In this document: one piece after another, positions 59,487-64,000 of the stretch
Numbering within the stretch: the stretch's first letter is position 1
Layout: each line of letters begins with the position of its first letter
Assembly: GCF_013464915.1 (NCBI RefSeq)
Contig: NZ_RAVT01000024.1
Span: 37,019 to 101,018 of the forward strand
Direction of reading: 5' to 3'
DNA from: Stenotrophomonas maltophilia
Lineage (GTDB): Bacteria > Pseudomonadota > Gammaproteobacteria > Xanthomonadales > Xanthomonadaceae
DNA length: 64,000 nt
Translations under genes and position numbers: made by a program
The notes under the pieces: model-generated
What the model saw: only the letters and a program-made list of their open reading frames with translations
Databases searched by the model: none
Told to the model about the DNA's origin: nothing

Positions 59487-60439
59487 CGATTTCCCCTTGC
59501 GGCAGGCCGCTCGTTCACCTTGTTCCAGGCCAGCAGCAACTCGACCACCGCAAGGTCTGCACGCACGGTGGTACGCAGCAGGTCGCGGGTGCGGTTGGCC
59601 GCATCGAACCAGGCTGCAAGCTTGTGCAATCGCTCCGGCGCGGTCAAGGCATCGGTGCTGGCCTGGGCCAGCGCCAGGTCGGCGGCAAAGCGCAGGCGCA
59701 ACGCCGCGTTGTCGTCACCACACCACCTCTGCGCCAGCTCCACTGCACCGGTCTTGCCGGCAGCCAGCTGTTCCAGTTCGCGACCTACTTCACGGCGCAG
59801 GCTCAGGCCATCCTCGCGCAGCCAGTTGTCGGCCTGGCCGGGATGCCCGCGCGCAGCCTCCAGCGCTTCGCGCGCCGACGCCTCGCCATGGCCCTGCTGC
59901 TGCAGCCAGGCCAGCGCTTCATGCAGCGGCGGCAGCTTGAACTCCAGGCGCTGGCAACGGCTGCGGATGGTCTGCGGCAGGCGCGCCGGGTCGCTGCTGA
60001 TCAGCCACAGGTAGCGGCCCGGCTGCGGCTCTTCCAGGGTCTTCAGCAGCGCATTGGCGGCCGAGCGGTTGATCGCATCGGCCGGGTCGACGATCACCAC
60101 CTGCGCCACGCCGTACTGCGGGGTCAGCGCCAGCTTGTCGGTGATCTCACGCACCTGCTCGATGACGATCTCGGTACGCAGCTTGTCGCCGCTCTTGTTC
60201 GGAATGAAGCTGACCAGCTGCAGGTCCGGATGGGTACCGGCGGCGATCAGCTGGCGCGTGCGCGTGGCATGCGCGGCATCACCGCGCGCCAGCACGTGGT
60301 CGGCCAATGCCAGCGCCACCTCACGCTTGCCCAGCCCGGCCGGGCCGCAGATCAACAGGCCATGGCCGAGCCGGTCGGCATCGAGCGCAGCCACGGTCTG
60401 ATCGAACGCGCGCTGCTGCCACGGCGAGAACGTACTCAT
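59483..60439 (-). CDS. holB: DNA polymerase III subunit delta'
   Basis: A 318-residue clamp-loader delta' subunit. The P-loop is GPAGLGKREVA, a TLEEP sensor-type motif is present, and SRCQR lies in the AAA core. It is part of the complex that loads the sliding clamp. The ATG at 60439 overlaps the tmk stop by ATGA. Confidence 0.94.
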   Translation of the reverse strand: MSTFSPWQQRAFDQTVAALDADRLGHGLLICGPAGLGKREVALALADHVLARGDAAHATRTRQLIAAGTHPDLQLVSFIPNKSGDKLRTEIVIEQVREITDKLALTPQYGVAQVVIVDPADAINRSAANALLKTLEEPQPGRYLWLISSDPARLPQTIRSRCQRLEFKLPPLHEALAWLQQQGHGEASAREALEAARGHPGQADNWLREDGLSLRREVGRELEQLAAGKTGAVELAQRWCGDDNAALRLRFAADLALAQASTDALTAPERLHKLAAWFDAANRTRDLLRTTVRADLAVVELLLAWNKVNERPAARGNR

Positions 60440-61101
60440 GCGCCCTCCCCGCCCTGCAGCCAACGCTCGACGCATGCAACCACATCGGCCGCCACACGCT
60501 CCTGTACTTGGCCGGCGTCGATCAGCGCGAAGCGCTGCGGGTCCTGCTGCGCGCGGCTGCGGAACACTTCACGCACGCGCTGGAAGAAATCGTCCTGCTC
60601 GCTTTCGATGCGATCCGGCCACAGGTCGCGGCCGTTGGCGCGCGCGCGGCCTACCGCCACATCCACGTCCAGCAGCAGGGTCAGGCCGGGCAACAGGCCG
60701 ACCGCGCGTCGTTCCAGATCGGCAATCCACTGCGGATCAAGCCCGCGGCCACCGCCCTGGTAGGCGTAGCTGGAGTCGGTGAAGCGATCACTCAGCACAT
60801 AGGCACCGCGCTGCAGTGCCGGTTGGATCACCTGGCGCACATGCTGCGCGCGTGCGGCGAACACCAGCAGCAGTTCGGCCTCGGCACTGAGCGGTTCGGC
60901 GGCAATCTCGGCATCGGGCTTCAGCACCAGGCCGCGGATGCGCTCGGCCAGGGGGGTGCCGCCCGGCTCACGGGTCAGCACCACCTCGTGGCCGTGGCTG
61001 CGCAGGCAGTCACGGATGGCATTGATGGCGGTGGTCTTGCCCGCGCCCTCGCCGCCTTCCAGGCTGACGAAACGCGGGTGGCGAAGCAGCGCGGGACTCA
61101 T
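60436..61101 (-). CDS. tmk: Thymidylate kinase
   Basis: A 221-residue dTMP kinase. The P-loop is EGGEGAGKTTA, with LTREPGGTPLAERIRGLVL (DR/E motif), DRFTDSSYAYQGGGRGL and the LID region. It makes dTDP for DNA synthesis. It overlaps mltG and holB by ATGA junctions. Confidence 0.96.
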   Translation of the reverse strand: MSPALLRHPRFVSLEGGEGAGKTTAINAIRDCLRSHGHEVVLTREPGGTPLAERIRGLVLKPDAEIAAEPLSAEAELLLVFAARAQHVRQVIQPALQRGAYVLSDRFTDSSYAYQGGGRGLDPQWIADLERRAVGLLPGLTLLLDVDVAVGRARANGRDLWPDRIESEQDDFFQRVREVFRSRAQQDPQRFALIDAGQVQERVAADVVACVERWLQGGEGA

Positions 61102-62159
61102 TGCGCCGGGGTCTCCTTGGTACGTTGCTGGCGCAGCTGCTGCAGGTAGCGGGCCACTGCGGCGTTGTGCTGGTCCAGGCTGGGCGAGAACACGTGTGCG
61201 CCACTGCCATCGCCAACGGCGACGAAGTACAGTGCGTCGCCCGGCGCAGGCTGCGCGGCCGCCATCAGCGCATCGCGGCTGGGCATGGCGATCGGCGTCG
61301 GGGTCAGGCCAGCACGGGTGTAGGTGTTGTAGGGCGTATCGGTGGTCAGGTCGCGGCGGCGGATGTTGCCGTCATACGCGGCACCGATGCCATAGATCAC
61401 GGTCGGGTCGGTCTGCAGGCGCATGCCGATTTTCAGGCGGCGCATGAACACGCCGGCAATCTGCGGGCGCTCGCTGGCCAGCGCGGTTTCCTTCTCGATG
61501 ATCGAGGCCATCGTCAGCAGTTCGTAGGGCGTGTTGATCGGCAGGTCCGGCGCACGGCTTTCCCAGGCCTCGTCCAGCGCCTTTTCCATCGCGCCATGTG
61601 CACGCTTGAGCACGTCCAGGTCGCTGTCGCCGCGCTGGTAGACGTAGGTTTCAGGCAGGAAGCGGCCTTCCGGATGCTGGCCACCGAAGCCGAGGCGCTG
61701 CATCAGCGCGGCGTCATCAAGATTGTCGGTGGTGTGCAGCAGCGGCTCGGCGCGCTTGAGCGCGGCCCGCAGCTGGCGGATGTTCCACCCCTCCACGATG
61801 GTGACGCGGTGCTGCAGCACCTTGCCGGCGCGCATGCGCAGCAGCAGCTCGCGCGGGGTCAGCTCGCCACTGAGCGCGTACTCGCCCACCTTCAGCTTGC
61901 CAGCGGCATCAAGCTGGCGCGCCAGCAGCTGCCACTGGGTGTCCTGGCCTTCATCCACACCGGCGTCGCGCAGCTTGCGCAGCACGCTGTTCATGCCATC
62001 GCCGCTGGCGATGACCACGCTTTCGGCGGTGGGCGTGATCGGGGCATCGGCGAAGCGGGTCTGCTGGTAGAAGAACCACGCGCCCACGCCGGCCACGACG
62101 GCGGCCAGCACCACCACCAGCGTTACCACGAACAGACACCCGCGCTTGGCTCCCGCCAT
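61098..62159 (-). CDS. mltG: Endolytic transglycosylase MltG
   Basis: A 353-residue inner-membrane YceG/MltG protein with an N-terminal TM helix (LFVVTLVVVLAAVVAGVGAWFFY) and a YceG-like domain; catalytic Glu in TMASIIEKETALASERPQIAGVF and the NTYTRAGLTPTPIAMPS motif are present. It cuts glycan strands at nascent peptidoglycan. It follows pabB after 98 bp that include a partial SMAG repeat. Confidence 0.95.
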   Translation of the reverse strand: MAGAKRGCLFVVTLVVVLAAVVAGVGAWFFYQQTRFADAPITPTAESVVIASGDGMNSVLRKLRDAGVDEGQDTQWQLLARQLDAAGKLKVGEYALSGELTPRELLLRMRAGKVLQHRVTIVEGWNIRQLRAALKRAEPLLHTTDNLDDAALMQRLGFGGQHPEGRFLPETYVYQRGDSDLDVLKRAHGAMEKALDEAWESRAPDLPINTPYELLTMASIIEKETALASERPQIAGVFMRRLKIGMRLQTDPTVIYGIGAAYDGNIRRRDLTTDTPYNTYTRAGLTPTPIAMPSRDALMAAAQPAPGDALYFVAVGDGSGAHVFSPSLDQHNAAVARYLQQLRQQRTKETPAQ

Positions 62160-62257
62160 GGACTACCTCTGAACTCGATTCCGTCGTGCAGGATACCGTG
62201 CCGGTGGATTGGGGTCATGACCGGGTGGCAGATGCCCCGGTAGTGCCGGCCGGTCGA

Positions 62258-63622
62258 TCAGCCCTGCTGGCCCAGTGCGCGCAGCAGGCCGCGCGCCTTG
62301 GCGCGGGTCTCGTCCAGTTCCTTGTCCGGGTCCGAGTCCACCACGATGCCGGCGCCGGTGCGGAAGCTCACCTCGTGGCCTTCCACTTCGGCGGTGCGGA
62401 TCAGGATGTTCAGGTCCAGGTCGCCATCGCGGTTCAGCCACCCGAAGGCGCCGGTATAGGCACCGCGCGGCACCTGCTCCAGCTCGCCGATGATCTGCAT
62501 GCAGCGCACCTTCGGGCAGCCGGTGATGGTGCCGCCAGGGAAGGTGGCGGCAATCACCTCGCCCGGTGTCACCTCAGGGCGCAGATGGCCGCTGACATTG
62601 CTGACGATGTGGTGCACGTGGGCGTAGCTCTCCACGGTCATCAGCTCATCGACCACCACGGTGCCCGGCAGGCAGATGCGACCCAGGTCATTGCGCTCCA
62701 GGTCGATCAGCATCACGTGCTCGGCACGCTCCTTGGGGTGGCCGACCAGTTCCTGGATGCGCGCGGCATCATCGTCGCCCTCGAAGCGTGGCCGTGTACC
62801 CGCAATCGGGCGGGTCTGCGCATGGCCGGCGTGCACCGACACCAGCCGCTCCGGCGAGGAACTGACCACGTGGCGGCCGTGCGCGCTGAACAGGCCGGCA
62901 AACGGCGCCGGGTTGGCACGGCGCAGCTGCGCATACAGCGCCTGCGGGTTGACGGGCGCAGCGAACTGCGCGCTCCAGCGCCGCGACAGGTTCACCTGGA
63001 ACACGTCGCCGGCACGCAGGTACTCGATCACCCGGCGCACGCCGTCGGTGAAGCGCTGCGGCGCGTCCTCGCCCACCGACTGCGGCGGCTGCCAGCCCTG
63101 CCCGGCCTCGGGCAACGCCGCCGAGGCCAGTGCGACCAGCGCATCCAGCAATAGCTGTTCACCCGCTTCGGCGATGACGAAGCTGGCGTCGTTCTGGTGG
63201 TCGTGCAGTACCGCAGCCGGGCAGCGCAGCGCCAGCGCGGTCGGGCGGCCGTCCGCGCGCGCGCGCGCCGGCAGCACCGGTTCGATCTGGCTGGCCACTT
63301 CGTAATCCAGCATCAACGCCCAGCCGCCGCGGAACGGCAGGCTGTGGCTGCCGTCATGTGGCAGGCGTTCGGCCTGCCACGCGCGATCCAGCGCCTGCAG
63401 GAACGTGCCGGGCTGCACGGCGTCGTGCTGGTCGCGCACCCGGCCGTCGGCATCCAACCGCAGGACATCGCCTTGTGCGGCCAGCAGCAGGCTCCAGCGG
63501 CCCTGGGCGGTGCCTGAGGCGGTGGATTCCATCAGCAGCGGGAAGCGTGCCGGATCGTGCTGCTGCAGGGCCAGCAGGTCGATCGGATGCGACAGCGGGT
63601 GGATCAGCGGTGCGTGGGTCAT
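62258..63622 (-). CDS. pabB: Aminodeoxychorismate synthase component I
   Basis: A 454-residue PabB for folate (p-aminobenzoate) synthesis. It has the chorismate-binding core: FQVNLSRRW, SSSPERLVSV, PIAGTRPRF (the PabB-type PIAGT), LIDLERNDLGRI and the FPGGTITGCPKVRCMQII segment. No fused lyase domain is present, so component II and pabC are elsewhere. Confidence 0.93.
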   Translation of the reverse strand: MTHAPLIHPLSHPIDLLALQQHDPARFPLLMESTASGTAQGRWSLLLAAQGDVLRLDADGRVRDQHDAVQPGTFLQALDRAWQAERLPHDGSHSLPFRGGWALMLDYEVASQIEPVLPARARADGRPTALALRCPAAVLHDHQNDASFVIAEAGEQLLLDALVALASAALPEAGQGWQPPQSVGEDAPQRFTDGVRRVIEYLRAGDVFQVNLSRRWSAQFAAPVNPQALYAQLRRANPAPFAGLFSAHGRHVVSSSPERLVSVHAGHAQTRPIAGTRPRFEGDDDAARIQELVGHPKERAEHVMLIDLERNDLGRICLPGTVVVDELMTVESYAHVHHIVSNVSGHLRPEVTPGEVIAATFPGGTITGCPKVRCMQIIGELEQVPRGAYTGAFGWLNRDGDLDLNILIRTAEVEGHEVSFRTGAGIVVDSDPDKELDETRAKARGLLRALGQQG

Positions 63623-63650
63623 GGCGGCCAGTTCGGAGGTTCAGATGCAC

Positions 63651-63673
63651 GGAAGCCGCCTTGCGGCGGCTCC
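63651..63673. terminator. GC-rich hairpin between fabF and pabB
   Basis: GGAAGCCGCC-TTGC-GGCGGCTCC is a strong stem with no T run, in the 112-bp gap after fabF. It may attenuate or partly separate fabF from pabB. Confidence 0.55.
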
Positions 63674-63734
63674 GTGGTGCACGGCATTGATCCGTTTGTC
63701 GGATTGCCGGTGGGTCGCGTCGCGACGATGCCGG

Positions 63735-64000
63735 TCAGACGCGCTTGAAGATCAGCGTGCCGTTGGTACCGCCGAAGCCGAAGCCATTGGACATCACCAC
63801 GTCCACCTTGGCCTGACGTGCTTCGTTGGGCACGTAGTCCAGGTCGCAACCTTCGCCCGGCTGCTGCAGGTTGATGGTCGGCGGAATGATGTTGTCCTGC
63901 AGTGCCATCACCGAGAAGATCGCTTCCACGCCGCCGGCGGCACCCAGCAGGTGGCCGGTCATCGACTTGGTGGAGCTGACCATCATCTTGTAGGCGTGGT
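63735..64000 (-). CDS. fabF: Beta-ketoacyl-ACP synthase II, C-terminal part
   Basis: The C-terminal 88 residues of FabF, cut by the window end. The catalytic-His segment [26 protein letters not shown] and the final [17 protein letters not shown] (His and GFGGTN loop) are typical. It elongates fatty acids. The rest of the gene lies beyond 64,000. Confidence 0.95.
   Translation of the reverse strand, partial: HAYKMMVSSTKSMTGHLLGAAGGVEAIFSVMALQDNIIPPTINLQQPGEGCDLDYVPNEARQAKVDVVMSNGFGFGGTNGTLIFKRV

Noticed and set aside
62220-62257. A further full SMAG repeat between mltG and pabB
   Set aside because: Only the GTAGTGCCGGCC head is present; the second arm is incomplete.

Overview
The window is about 67% GC and fits a Stenotrophomonas chromosome of the S. 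maltophilia complex. Three things support this. A qnr-type pentapeptide-repeat gene faces a DeoR regulator that is followed by an MFS pump (the Smqnr/SmqnrR/SmtcrA layout). A soxR gene is divergent from an MFS pump (the mfsA layout). Many GTAG-type palindromic repeats (the SMAG class known from S. maltophilia) lie between genes. The species assignment is inferred from gene content, not from any alignment.

Region 1 (1-38,030) is core and accessory chromosome. It holds a YitT-family membrane protein, a LysR regulator converging on an aldo/keto reductase, the twitching ATPases pilT and pilU, and yggS-proC. Then come a LysR/SDR divergent pair, soxR/mfsA with a perfect SoxR operator, a coupled DUF4105/lipoprotein-hydrolase pair, and a GFA protein. 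A two-gene RND efflux operon (probably smeYZ) is divergent from its two-component system. Next are a TonB receptor with a possible Fur box, a DHA2 pump, and several LysR or MocR regulators divergent from a transporter, a pump or a GST. The qnr locus follows, and last a DUF2946 / TonB receptor / PepSY operon that looks like metal or siderophore uptake.

Region 2 (about 38,190-58,216) is the most notable part: a P2-like contractile-tail locus with no integrase, repressor, terminase, portal, scaffold or capsid gene. It runs from two small minus-strand genes through a divergent control region and a Toprim-VapE primase/helicase with small phage genes and a nucleotide kinase. A Mor-like activator and a full lysis cassette (TM protein, lambda-R-type endolysin, Rz, nested Rz1) come next. 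The tail genes follow in P2 order: V, W, J, I, fibre, accessory, FI, FII, E/E', T, U, X, D. This is best read as an R-type tailocin (maltocin-like) that kept part of a phage replication module. A short motif, GATGNAAGGT, recurs upstream of four of its plus-strand transcription units and may mark its own regulon.

Region 3 (58,217-64,000) returns to core chromosome. It holds a SMAG dimer, a tautomerase, a tRNA-Val(CAC) with its terminator, and the minus-strand cluster fabF (cut by the window end)-pabB-mltG-tmk-holB-pilZ. The last four genes overlap or abut by ATGA junctions.
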